NCBI GenBank assembly: GCA_009783565.1
Contig: WRDF01000012.1
Coordinates: 1-52,008, forward strand
Direction of reading: 5' to 3'
Length of the DNA stretch: 52,008 nt
Source of the DNA: Rikenellaceae bacterium
Lineage (GTDB): Bacteria > Bacteroidota > Bacteroidia > Bacteroidales > Rikenellaceae
Shown here: one piece after another, positions 1 through 7,400 of the stretch
Layout: each line of letters begins with the position of its first letter
Numbering within the stretch: the stretch's first letter is position 1
Translations under genes and position numbers: made by a program
Notes under the pieces: generated by a model
Databases searched by the model: none
The model's input: only the letters and a program-made list of their open reading frames with translations
What the model was told of the DNA's origin: nothing

Positions 1-112
<112 letters not shown>

Positions 113-286
113 AAGTTTCAAATTTAAATCTTAGCTCGTTCTCAAAGGTATTGAATATATACTTTGAAAAGTGTATAAACTTTTAGCTGCTAAAAAATCT
201 CAAAGAACCTGTATCTGTTCTAAATAAAATGAACTCTCGCCTGAAAAATCACCTTCCAAAATTTTCGTACTTTTGAAAAGCGACTG

Positions 287-318
287 CAAATGTACGCACT
301 CTTTTCCGAGCCACCAAA
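287..318 (-). promoter_or_regulatory. rrn promoter P2 (proximal)
   Basis: On the minus strand the -33 element TTTG (318-315) is followed by exactly 20 nt and then TACATTTG (294-287), a perfect TAnnTTTG -7 box. Transcription should start near 282, about 170 nt before the 16S 5' end. The DNA just upstream (319-370) is strongly A/T-rich, as expected for a strong rRNA promoter. This is consensus matching only, with no mapped start. Confidence 0.8.
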
Positions 319-391
319 TTTTTTCGAAAGTTTTTTCAAAAATTTTTCAAGAACTTTCGCTTTCCGAAAAACTACTCCCGTTTAGCGGGTG

Positions 392-424
392 CAAATATAG
401 AAACTATTTTTCTGAATTACCAAA
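392..424 (-). promoter_or_regulatory. rrn promoter P1 (distal)
   Basis: On the minus strand TTTG (424-421) is followed by 21 nt and then TATATTTG (399-392), again a perfect Bacteroidetes -7 box. Its start point would be near 387. With the second promoter 105 bp downstream it forms a tandem pair, the usual arrangement for rRNA operons. Confidence 0.75.
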
Positions 425-646
425 TAATTTCCGCTATTTTTTGTCGGAAAAATATTCCGCTCGGCCTATCTCGCTGGTGAGCAGCATATTGTCGTTAGAA
501 AATATTTTCACCCTGTCGCAAAAATTTCAAGGCAGATTAGGATGAAAACGTAAGGAATGGATAAATATTGTACACGATAGCGTAAAATATTTCTCGCTCT
601 ATTTTATAAAATTGTCATTGCGGCAGTGAAAACACGCACGCGTGAG

Positions 647-1552
647 TCACCCCAGCGGATGATGCTTTTCGATACTGCGGCGCAAATGGCTGCGGTCGAG
701 ATGGGTGTAGATCTCGGTAGTGAGGATCGATTCGTGGCCGAGCATCTCCTGTACCTGACGAATGCTCGCGCCACCCTCCAAAAGGTGCGTCGCGAACGAG
801 TGGCGCAGCGTGTGAGGGCTGACCTGCTTGGCGATACCCGCCAAAGATGCCGCCTCGCGGATGATATTAAAAACAGATATGCGTGAAAGTTTGCGTCCGC
901 GCCGGTTCAGAAAAACCGTATCGACACTCTTCGCATCTACCTCCATCATACGCCGCCTGTCGAGCCACAGTTCGATCTGGCGGCGCGCTTCGTCACTGAG
1001 CGGCACAAGCCGCTGACGGTCTCCCTTGCCCGTGACGCGGACGAACCCGTCGCCGAAAAACAGATCGCCCAACCGCAGCGAAACAAGCTCCGACACGCGA
1101 AGCCCACAACTGTAAAGCACTTCGAGCATCGCGCGGTTACGATGACCGTGCTCGGTGGAAAGGTCTATGGCTGAAAGCATTGCGTCGATCTCAACGACAC
1201 TCAATATATCGGGCAGTCGCCGCCCGACCTTCGGTGCGGCGGTGAATTCGGCAGGCGAACTGTCGATGATCTCGGTCGCTTGCAGAAACGAAAAAAAACT
1301 CCGTATACCGCTCAACCGCCGTGCCTGCGACGACGCTTGCAGTCCGCGGTCATACACCTCGCTCATGTAACCCTCTATATGCGAAGCGTTTACTTCGCCG
1401 GGCAGCAGACCGCCGGCGTTGCGCTCTATGAACTTGCGGAACTCCCGCACGTCGCGCATGTATGCCTCCACGCTATTGCGTGCCAACCCTCGCTCGAACA
1501 GCAGATGTGAGCGATAATCCTTCACCTGCGTCTCCCAATCCCGACTATACAT
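647..1552 (-). CDS. xerD: Tyrosine recombinase XerD (301 aa)
   Basis: Site-specific recombinase of the XerC/XerD family that resolves chromosome dimers at dif during division. The full catalytic set is visible: R152 (in CGLRVSELVSLR), K176 (VTGKGDRQR), H247 and R250 (HTLRHSFATHLLEGG), H273 (LGHESILTT) and nucleophile Y282 (IYTH). Residues 1-95 form the SAM-like core-binding domain. Length is normal for the family (about 300 aa). The ATG at 1552 gives the expected N-terminus. It lies 5 bp downstream of the lipoprotein gene on the same strand. XerD rather than XerC is favoured by general similarity; the second Xer protein is not in the window. No neighbouring integrase target or tRNA suggests a mobile element. 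Confidence 0.93.
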   Translation of the reverse strand: MYSRDWETQVKDYRSHLLFERGLARNSVEAYMRDVREFRKFIERNAGGLLPGEVNASHIEGYMSEVYDRGLQASSQARRLSGIRSFFSFLQATEIIDSSPAEFTAAPKVGRRLPDILSVVEIDAMLSAIDLSTEHGHRNRAMLEVLYSCGLRVSELVSLRLGDLFFGDGFVRVTGKGDRQRLVPLSDEARRQIELWLDRRRMMEVDAKSVDTVFLNRRGRKLSRISVFNIIREAASLAGIAKQVSPHTLRHSFATHLLEGGASIRQVQEMLGHESILTTEIYTHLDRSHLRRSIEKHHPLG

Positions 1553-1557
1553 AATTT

Positions 1558-3255
1558 TTAAGGCAGCCCAAGCTGTCGACGTATATAATCCCAGTTTTGT
1601 GTTACTTCTTGGAGATTTATTTCATCCAGTTTCCTGTTGTAAAGGGCGAAATTGTATGCTGCACCCCGGTATCTTAATCCTCTGCCGGGCCGCAAGTCGC
1701 CCACCGTTATTTGAAGCTGATTGGTTATTAGCATGCTGCCCGACTGGAATGTCCACATCAGAACGCCGTTGATATAAACATCGGTATCGCCGGGAACAGC
1801 GGGGGAAGTGGTAGTGCGTCCGGCTGTAACCTGAACGTTCATATACTCGTCGTTCAGATTGAGGGAGGATATGTCCCTGCTGATAAATCCTGTCCTTGTA
1901 TCTTCGCCGTTTATATTCAATGCAGCGCCTTGATAATAACTGTATATCTGCAAAAAATTACCCTTTATTCCTATCCAGCACAGATAAAACTGATTCGCGG
2001 GCGAAATAGCCACAACCGTTCTGCCGAACTGGTTGGTGTTGACGTCGCCCGGTCCGTCCGTCGTCGATTGCGGTATAGCTCCTTTTACTGTAATGACTAC
2101 ACTGTACTCATCGCTGACCGGTCTGTCCTGAGGTATATTGAACGTGGCTATGGAAGTGCCGAGTATAAGTCCGGGCGACGGGTCGGGCGGGACGGTTGTG
2201 TATGTTCCCGAATTACTTGGGCTGATTGTAAGCTCGCCCCAATTTGAATCTGATAATGTCGAAAATTCGTCGACGGCGGTCAGTAGGCCGGATAAGACGA
2301 ATGTATCGTAAATCATCGAATATTCTATATGGAGCTGGTATGTGTATGTTTTTCCGGGAAGCCACCCGCCGACGGGGAAACCGGTAATCGTGTGGGTGTG
2401 CAGGATACCGAAGCTTATACCGTCCGAGGTTGTGTACGATACCACGATATTGGGCACGTCGCTGCTGCGATCCAGATTTTGCGGCATGAGGAAAAGTTCT
2501 CCGTTGCTTGCCGTCAGAAGCTGGTCGGAGTCGGTAAGCAGGATGTCGTTCAGCCCGCCGCCGGATAAGTTTGTAAGCGAGTAGTCCTTCGCCGAGTTTG
2601 TGTTTACCGTCCACGAAATGGGGAATCGCAAGGCGGCCGTACCGTTGGAGTAGATGTTCTGCAACTCGATGCCGACGATGCGGATCTCCTCGGTAATGGA
2701 TACGTCTTTTATCGCCGAGAAACGGATGCGCGACAACGCATGGGAGAAATTTACTCCTACGGGGTCAGGACCGACGCGGTCGAGCATCGGGGCCGCAATG
2801 AGCAGGTCTTTCTGGGCTACCGGGTCGTCGTCTACGGTGTAATTTATTTGGGGTACGCCGTCCGCGTCACGTCCGTCCATTGTCGCGCTGTTGGCGGGCG
2901 CGTAGGCGAAGAACGATAGAAAACTTCTAAACGTCGCCCAGTATAAGGGCGTTTCGGTACTCCACGTTATGCCGTTGTCGGGGCTTGTTACCCTTGTGCC
3001 GTTAAGCACATTGACGTTGGTTGTCGGCCAGTTGCCCGCGTGGGTATAAGCCCATACGGTGAAACCTCCCGCCTGCGCCACATCAGAAGCGGTGGAAATG
3101 ACGCTGCCGCGCTCCGATGGCATAACAAAACCAACTCTCCGGCTCTCGTCGCCTCCCGCCGAATCGCCTTCGCCCCGCCTCTCGACCATCTCCTGTCCGC
3201 ACGAAACGGAGATAATCGCAATCAGCAACAGCATAGTTGATTTTATCCTTGCCAT
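1558..3255 (-). CDS. Fimbrillin-family lipoprotein with C-terminal LamG-like domain (565 aa)
   Basis: Probable surface lipoprotein. A signal sequence ends at Cys19 (ISVSC), followed by an acidic/polar stretch typical of surface export in Bacteroidetes. Residues about 60-330 resemble the fimbrillin-like (Mfa/FimA-type) fold: a GFTVWAYTHAG start, a LLIAAP segment, and FSHALSRIRF, which recalls the conserved F-x-H-x-L-s-k-i motif of the family. Residues about 360-565 look like a concanavalin/LamG beta-sandwich, with VYINGVLMWTF and a closing YNFALYNRKLDEINLQEV. LamG domains usually bind glycans or host proteins. The gene stands alone before xerD, with no fimbrial assembly genes nearby. The family call rests on motif recognition; the ligand is unknown. 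Confidence 0.72.
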   Translation of the reverse strand: MARIKSTMLLLIAIISVSCGQEMVERRGEGDSAGGDESRRVGFVMPSERGSVISTASDVAQAGGFTVWAYTHAGNWPTTNVNVLNGTRVTSPDNGITWSTETPLYWATFRSFLSFFAYAPANSATMDGRDADGVPQINYTVDDDPVAQKDLLIAAPMLDRVGPDPVGVNFSHALSRIRFSAIKDVSITEEIRIVGIELQNIYSNGTAALRFPISWTVNTNSAKDYSLTNLSGGGLNDILLTDSDQLLTASNGELFLMPQNLDRSSDVPNIVVSYTTSDGISFGILHTHTITGFPVGGWLPGKTYTYQLHIEYSMIYDTFVLSGLLTAVDEFSTLSDSNWGELTISPSNSGTYTTVPPDPSPGLILGTSIATFNIPQDRPVSDEYSVVITVKGAIPQSTTDGPGDVNTNQFGRTVVAISPANQFYLCWIGIKGNFLQIYSYYQGAALNINGEDTRTGFISRDISSLNLNDEYMNVQVTAGRTTTSPAVPGDTDVYINGVLMWTFQSGSMLITNQLQITVGDLRPGRGLRYRGAAYNFALYNRKLDEINLQEVTQNWDYIRRQLGLP

Positions 3256-3282
3256 CGTTTGCCCTAATAGAGTTAAGAATTA

Positions 3283-3305
3283 AAAATAACCCTGCAACCA
3301 GCAGG
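3283..3305 (-). terminator. Probable intrinsic terminator after aqpZ
   Basis: CCTGC-aacca-GCAGG (3291-3305) forms a 5-bp hairpin. On the minus strand it is followed by TTATTTTTAA. The flanks TTAAGAATT (about 3272-3280) and AATTCTTAA (3307-3315) can extend the stem. It lies 33 nt after the aqpZ stop. Confidence 0.6.
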
Positions 3306-3337
3306 CAATTCTTAATTCCTAATTTTAAATTGAAAAT

Positions 3338-4003
3338 TTATTCCTTCGCCGTATCCACCGCCTTCCAGGCTACTGCCGCGATCACCGCGCCGATCATCGG
3401 GGCGACGATAAAGAGCCACAGTTGCTGTAACGCCACACCGCCCTCGAAGAGCGCCGGACCGATACTGCGCGCCGGATTCACCGAAGTGCCCGTGATCGGG
3501 ATACACACGATGTGGACGAGCACCAGCGCCAAACCTATCGCCAGTCCCGCAAACTGATTGTTCGCGCCCTTCGACGTCACGCCCAGCACCACGAAAACAA
3601 AGATGAACGTGAAGACGGTTTCGGCCACGAACGCCTGCCCCAGATGCGCATATCCGTTCGCGCCCGTGAGCGTGGTCGTCGAACCCGAATCCTTAGCCAG
3701 CACCCACAGCAGTGCCGACCCCGCGATCGCACCGAGCACTTGGAAGATCATGTACATTCCGGCATCCCTGCCCGAAATTTTCTTCGACAGCAACATGCTC
3801 ATCGTGATAGCCGGATTAATATGGCAGCCCGACACCTTGCCGATCGCATAGACCATCGCCACCACCGCCAGACCGAATGCGAACGCTACTCCGAGCGTTC
3901 CCGCCGCCGCGAACGGCTGATGTGCACCGGCAAATACCGCCGCGCCGCAACCCATCAGAACCAGCACCATCGTGCCGATAAATTCTGCAAAACATCTTTT
4001 CAT
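3338..4003 (-). CDS. aqpZ: Aquaporin Z-type water channel (221 aa)
   Basis: Major intrinsic protein with six membrane helices and two half-helices bearing NPA motifs at 63-65 (HINPAIT) and 176-178 (SVNPARS). The aromatic/arginine filter residues align with E. coli AqpZ: F43, H164, T173 and R179. This pattern marks a strict water channel rather than a glycerol facilitator, which would carry a smaller residue at the H position. It is an inner-membrane protein of slightly less than usual length (AqpZ is about 230 aa). It appears monocistronic, with a terminator-like hairpin behind it and a 217-bp gap in front that holds a palindromic repeat. There is no glpK nearby, which fits water rather than glycerol transport. 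Confidence 0.92.
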   Translation of the reverse strand: MKRCFAEFIGTMVLVLMGCGAAVFAGAHQPFAAAGTLGVAFAFGLAVVAMVYAIGKVSGCHINPAITMSMLLSKKISGRDAGMYMIFQVLGAIAGSALLWVLAKDSGSTTTLTGANGYAHLGQAFVAETVFTFIFVFVVLGVTSKGANNQFAGLAIGLALVLVHIVCIPITGTSVNPARSIGPALFEGGVALQQLWLFIVAPMIGAVIAAVAWKAVDTAKE

Positions 4004-4095
4004 AATCGTTCGATTTTAATATTAAGTATCACAGAGCACGCGATCTCTGACATTTCCCTGTTACAAAAAAAGCGCCGAAGATCATTTTAGGACAA

Positions 4096-4218
4096 GGGGC
4101 TTGCCAAAAATTCAAAAGACAAGGCTTGCGACTGAGGCAAAAGCGGAGTTTACTGATAGTAAATGAACATTTTGTCGAAGGAGCATAACGCAGTATTTTG
4201 GATTTTTCGCAAGTTCCC
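4096..4218. repeat. 100-bp palindromic element, copy 1
   Basis: An imperfect palindrome whose core (4108-4207) matches a second copy at 30772-30871 at roughly 85% identity. It is centred on GTTTACTgatAGTAAAT. Flanks GGGGCTTGC (4096-4104) and GCAAGTTCCC (4209-4218) continue the stem, so the whole 123 nt could fold as one long hairpin. It sits directly behind the pth stop codon (4221-4223), where it could end or stabilise the pth transcript. Short frames across it are not genes. The rest of the 4004-4220 gap shows no gene. Confidence 0.8.
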
Positions 4219-4220
4219 AA

Positions 4221-4850
4221 CTATTTCTTGTTATACAAATTCATCGTGCGCTCCAAACCGACGGTGGCGAACGATTTCACGGCATCGCCTGCCGCCGCAA
4301 GCCTCTGCGGCAATTCGGCCTTCTCCTCCGTCGTCCACTCGCCGAGCACATAATCCGATTGGAAACCCTTTGGAAAATCACCGCCTATACCGAAGCGTAG
4401 GCGGCCATAATCTGCCGTACCGAGCACGGCATTAATGCTTTTCAGGCCGTTATGTCCGCCGTCGCTGCCGCGCGCCCGTATGCGGATCGCCCCGAACGGC
4501 AGCGCAATATCGTCCACGACGACAAAAAGATTCTCCAACGGCACACGCTCTTTCTGCAACCAATAACTAACCGCCTTGCCACTGAGGTTCATGTACGTCG
4601 CCGGTTTGAGCAATATCAGCGTGCGCCCTTTCACTCTCACCTCCGCCACCGCACCGTACCGCGACGGAGTAAATACAGCATCGGACGCCCCCGCAAGAGC
4701 GTCCAATACCGCAAATCCTACATTATGACGGGTCTCGGCATACTCCGCACCGATATTGCCCAACCCGGCTATCAGATACTTCACCGTTTCATCCGTTCGT
4801 TCGACCGCTTTTTCTCGCGACCGACTGAAAATATTTTTAAGCCAAAACAT
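4221..4850 (-). CDS. pth: Peptidyl-tRNA hydrolase (209 aa)
   Basis: Releases tRNA from peptidyl-tRNAs dropped by stalled ribosomes; an essential cytoplasmic enzyme. The conserved start KYLIAGLGNIGAEYAETRHN contains the Asn and catalytic His (in TRHNVGF). Further family blocks are KPATYMNLSGKAV, VVDDIALPFG and GSDGGHNGLKSI. The ATG at 4850 gives a short extra N-terminus (MFWLKNIFSRSREK) before the domain; no ATG lies closer, and more upstream ATGs fall in the adjoining repeat. It follows rplY on the same strand, a common rplY-pth pairing. The only oddity is the palindromic repeat separating it from rplY. Confidence 0.95.
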   Translation of the reverse strand: MFWLKNIFSRSREKAVERTDETVKYLIAGLGNIGAEYAETRHNVGFAVLDALAGASDAVFTPSRYGAVAEVRVKGRTLILLKPATYMNLSGKAVSYWLQKERVPLENLFVVVDDIALPFGAIRIRARGSDGGHNGLKSINAVLGTADYGRLRFGIGGDFPKGFQSDYVLGEWTTEEKAELPQRLAAAGDAVKSFATVGLERTMNLYNKK

Positions 4851-4865
4851 TTTATTTAGAAGTTC

Positions 4866-4947
4866 GTCATTGCGAGGGCTGAAAGCCCGAAGCAATCCCA
4901 TATTAATAAATATACTGGATTGCTTCGCCTTGCAGGCTCGCAATGAC
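4866..4947. repeat. 'cattgcgag' palindromic repeat (family A) between rplY and pth
   Basis: Inverted ends GTCATTGCGAGG...and...CTCGCAATGAC enclose arms GAAGCAATCC and GGATTGCTTCG around an AT-rich loop. It lies inside the probable rplY-pth transcript, so it would form a hairpin in the mRNA. Similar copies lie at 7276, 23960, 29617 and 48210, all between genes. Confidence 0.85.
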
Positions 4948-4958
4948 GCACGCATGTG

Positions 4959-5537
4959 CTAAGCCTGCTCGGCCGCCGCTGCTGCGCCGCGCGCCGCACG
5001 GGTCATCTTCACCGCCGCCACGGCCGTCGTTGCCGGCGTGAGGAGCGTGAGACCGTCATAGCTCAGGTCGCCCACGAAGATCGATTTACCAAGTTCGAGG
5101 TCGGTCACGTCTATAACGAGTTCATCGGGCAGGTTTTCGATCATGCCGCGCACGTTTATTTTACGCTTGCTGAGCGTCAGCTTACCGCCCAGTTTCACGC
5201 CCGCCGAACTGCCCGTAAGGCGCACCGGTATATCGATCTGTACTTCTTTGCCCGGCGCTGCGCGGTAGAAGTCGATGTGCAGCATCTGCTCGCGCACGGG
5301 GTGGAACTGCGCCTCGCGCATCACGCCCAACTCCTTGTGCCCGTCGATGTCGAATTCGACGATGTAGGAATTTTCGGTGTAGATAAGCGGTTTGAGGTCG
5401 CGCACGTTCACCGAGAAGTGCAGCGGATCGCCGTTTCCGGAAATAGTTGCAGGGACCATACCTTCGCGGTGGAGTTTCTTTGCCTCTTTCTTGCCGTAGG
5501 CTTCGCGCTTCGCGCCTTTGATTTCGATAGTTTTCAT
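4959..5537 (-). CDS. rplY: 50S ribosomal protein L25 / general stress protein Ctc family (192 aa)
   Basis: Binds 5S rRNA in the large ribosomal subunit. The start MKTIEIKGAKREAYGKKEAK (ATG at 5537) and the block HREGMVPATISGNG match the L25/Ctc N-terminus. A C-terminal TL5-like domain (about 95-185) contains HIDFYRAAPGKEVQIDIPV. The length marks the long, two-domain Ctc form. The tail ARGAAAAAEQA is alanine-rich and low in complexity, as in other members. An upstream extension of the frame to 5672 runs through the promoter and is rejected. The preceding region carries a consensus promoter and a roughly 125-nt leader with a 14-nt perfect hairpin. It is probably co-transcribed with pth. Confidence 0.94.
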   Translation of the reverse strand: MKTIEIKGAKREAYGKKEAKKLHREGMVPATISGNGDPLHFSVNVRDLKPLIYTENSYIVEFDIDGHKELGVMREAQFHPVREQMLHIDFYRAAPGKEVQIDIPVRLTGSSAGVKLGGKLTLSKRKINVRGMIENLPDELVIDVTDLELGKSIFVGDLSYDGLTLLTPATTAVAAVKMTRAARGAAAAAEQA

Positions 5538-5631
5538 TTGTTGTGTGAGTTTAATGTTTCCTTGGGCGTCACTCAGCGAACCGTCGATGCGACCCGCCCC
5601 ATAAACGCTTGCGGGGGCAAAAGTAAATCGA

Positions 5632-5662
5632 AGTGCCTCGCGGCACACGCTTGAATTACTTT
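5632..5662. repeat. 31-bp repeat D with hairpin, copy 1 (rplY/prfC divergent region)
   Basis: This sequence recurs with 29 of 31 identical bases at 15291-15321 in the metF/xseA divergent region. It contains GTGCC-TCGC-GGCAC, a perfect 5-bp hairpin with a 4-nt loop. Here it would lie just inside the rplY leader RNA. Its repetition in two unrelated divergent promoter regions, in the same orientation, suggests a regulatory or mobile small element. Confidence 0.7.
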
Positions 5663-5669
5663 GCTCGCG

Positions 5670-5701
5670 CAAAAGTAATCAAATCTATCGGAAAATGCAA
5701 A
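5670..5701 (-). promoter_or_regulatory. rplY promoter
   Basis: On the minus strand TTTG (5701-5698), a 20-nt spacer and TACTTTTG (5677-5670) match the Bacteroidetes consensus perfectly. The start point would be near 5665, leaving a leader of about 125 nt before the rplY ATG. Confidence 0.7.
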
Positions 5702-5720
5702 AACCGTCGCAAAAACCGAC

Positions 5721-5728
5721 TATCTTTG
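5721..5728 (+). promoter_or_regulatory. -7 box for prfC
   Basis: TATCTTTG is a perfect TAnnTTTG box 20 nt before the ATG at 5749. No clear TTTG lies at the right distance upstream. Its position argues that translation starts at 5749 and not at the more upstream in-frame ATG at 5695. Confidence 0.6.
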
Positions 5729-5748
5729 TCCTTGCAAAGAAGTGCAAG

Positions 5749-7266
5749 ATGACATTAAAACACGAGATAGACCGCCGGCGGACGTTTGCGATTATTGCGC
5801 ATCCCGATGCGGGTAAGACGACGCTTACCGAAAAATTGCTGTTGTTCGGAGGCGCGATCCACGTCGCGGGGGCGGTGAAGAGCAATAAGATAAAGAAGAG
5901 TGCGACGTCGGATTTCATGGAGATAGAGCGGCAGCGCGGGATTTCGGTGGCCACGTCGGTGATGGGTTTCGAGTATGACGGGGTGAAAATAAATATTCTC
6001 GACACACCGGGACACGAAGATTTTGCGGAGGACACGTATCGCACACTGACGGCCGTCGACAGCGTAATTATCGTGATCGATAGCGCTAAGGGTGTGGAGA
6101 CTCAAACGCGGCGGCTGATGGAGGTATGCCGGATGCGCCGAACGCCCGTGATAGTGTTTTTCAACAAGCTCGACCGTCCCGCGCGCGACCCTTTCGAGTT
6201 GATGGAGGATGTCGAGCAGGAACTTAAAATCAGGGTGCGCCCGCTGGTGTTTCCCGTGGGCAGCGGCGCATCGTTCAAGGGAGTTTACGATCTTTCGGCG
6301 GGGAAAATATCGTCATTTCAGGACGGGCAGCTTACGCCGAAAGAGGAGGCGGAACTGAGGGGAAATGTGGAATTGGTCGAGGGAGTTTACGAGCCGTTCG
6401 ACCGCGAGGCATACCTGCGCGGAGAGGTGGCACCCGTGTTTTTCGGAAGTGCGATGAATAATTTCGGGGTGCGCGAGTTGCTGGATTGCTTCATACGCAT
6501 TGCGCCTTCGCCGCGGGAATCGGCGACCGAGCAGCGTGCGATCGCGCCTTATGAGGAAAAGATGACGGGGTTCATTTTCAAGATACACGCCAACATGGAC
6601 CCGAATCACCGCGACCGTATAGCGTTCCTGAAAATTTGCAGCGGCACGTTCGAGCGCAACCGCAATTTCCTGCACGTGCGCAGCGGCAAGCAGATGAAAT
6701 TTTCGTCGCCCACGGCGTTCATGGCCGAGAAGAAATCGATCGTCGATTTCGCTTATCCGGGCGACATCGTGGGTCTGCACGACACGGGGAATTTTATGAT
6801 AGGCGATACGTTCAGCGAGGGCGAGCGGCTGAAATTCACCGGTATACCCTCCTTCGCGCCGGAGCTGTTCCGCTACATCGAGAATGCCGACCCGTTGAAA
6901 TTCAAGCAGTTGGCAAAGGGCATCGACCAACTGATGGACGAGGGCGTGGCGCAGCTTTTCACCAGCCGGCTGAACGGCCGCAAGATCATCGGGACTGTCG
7001 GCGCGCTGCAATTCGAGGTGATACAGTATCGGCTGGAACACGAGTACGGTGCACTGTGCCGCTACGAGCCGATAAGCATTCACAAAGCGTGCTGGATCGA
7101 GAGCGACAACCGCGCGCAAATGGACGATTTCATGCGCCGCAAGCATACCAACATGGCCATAGACAAACACGGCCGCGATGTATATCTTGCCGATACGGCT
7201 TACGCTCTGGCGATGGCGCAGGAGAAATTTCCGGATATAATGTTTAAGTTTACGTCCGAGATATAA
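5749..7266 (+). CDS. prfC: Peptide chain release factor 3 (505 aa)
   Basis: Ribosome-associated GTPase that recycles RF1/RF2 after termination. GTPase motifs are clear: G1 AHPDAGKTTL, the switch I/G2 region RGISVATSV, G3 DTPGHEDF and G4 NKLD. The C-terminal EF-G-like domain contains VGALQFEVIQYRLEHEYG, characteristic of RF3 and absent from EF-G. The start at codon MTLKHEIDRRRTF matches the family N-terminus and lies 20 nt behind a -7 box; the longer frame from 5695 would begin upstream of that promoter. Length is slightly below E. coli RF3 (529 aa). It is divergent from rplY. RF1 (prfA) is also in the window, at 24-25 kb. Confidence 0.95.
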   Translation: MTLKHEIDRRRTFAIIAHPDAGKTTLTEKLLLFGGAIHVAGAVKSNKIKKSATSDFMEIERQRGISVATSVMGFEYDGVKINILDTPGHEDFAEDTYRTLTAVDSVIIVIDSAKGVETQTRRLMEVCRMRRTPVIVFFNKLDRPARDPFELMEDVEQELKIRVRPLVFPVGSGASFKGVYDLSAGKISSFQDGQLTPKEEAELRGNVELVEGVYEPFDREAYLRGEVAPVFFGSAMNNFGVRELLDCFIRIAPSPRESATEQRAIAPYEEKMTGFIFKIHANMDPNHRDRIAFLKICSGTFERNRNFLHVRSGKQMKFSSPTAFMAEKKSIVDFAYPGDIVGLHDTGNFMIGDTFSEGERLKFTGIPSFAPELFRYIENADPLKFKQLAKGIDQLMDEGVAQLFTSRLNGRKIIGTVGALQFEVIQYRLEHEYGALCRYEPISIHKACWIESDNRAQMDDFMRRKHTNMAIDKHGRDVYLADTAYALAMAQEKFPDIMFKFTSEI

Positions 7267-7275
7267 TGCGCTTAC

Positions 7276-7386
7276 GTCATTGCGAGGGCTATAAAGCCCG
7301 AAGCAATCCGGAAAAATAATGGATTGCTTCGCCTTTCAGGCTCGCAATGACGAACAATTGAGATTGCGGGTCAAGCCCGCAATGAC
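7276..7386. repeat. Family A repeat with attached 'gcgggtcaagcccgc' hairpin
   Basis: GTCATTGCGAGGG and CTCGCAATGAC bound an inverted repeat at 7276-7351. A second small palindrome, GATTGCGGGTCAAGCCCGCA plus ATGAC (7362-7386), follows. The same two-part arrangement recurs at 23960-24073 and 48210-48317. It fills most of the prfC to btuG-like gap. Confidence 0.82.
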
Positions 7387-7400
7387 AAACTTGATATAGA

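Larger units (their letters stand above)
113..646 (-). other. rRNA leader and promoter region, no gene seen
   Basis: This AT-rich 530-nt gap between xerD and 16S holds two rRNA promoters and the pre-16S leader. In the leader, minus-strand GTTCTTTGAGA (about 208-198) resembles a boxA antitermination site (GCTCTTTA-type). The symmetric GTTCTCAAAGG on the plus strand (about 139-149) could pair with its neighbourhood in a leader stem. A 90-codon open frame at 273-545 on the plus strand overlaps both promoters and has low-complexity S/F-rich content, so I do not call it a gene. The xerD-proximal end (about 613-646) carries a repeat fragment with gtcattgcgg and cacgcacgcgtg. Confidence 0.6.

Noticed and set aside
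273-545. 90-codon open frame upstream of the rRNA operon
   Set aside because: It overlaps both rRNA promoters, is low in complexity and has no recognisable domain; better explained as promoter DNA.
647-1552. xerD as the integrase of a mobile element next to the rRNA operon
   Set aside because: Sequence and length fit the chromosomal XerC/D family; no att-like direct repeats, tRNA target or phage genes are nearby.
5695-5748. N-terminal extension of prfC from the upstream ATG at 5695
   Set aside because: The -7 box at 5721-5728 lies inside it and the family N-terminus begins at the ATG at 5749.
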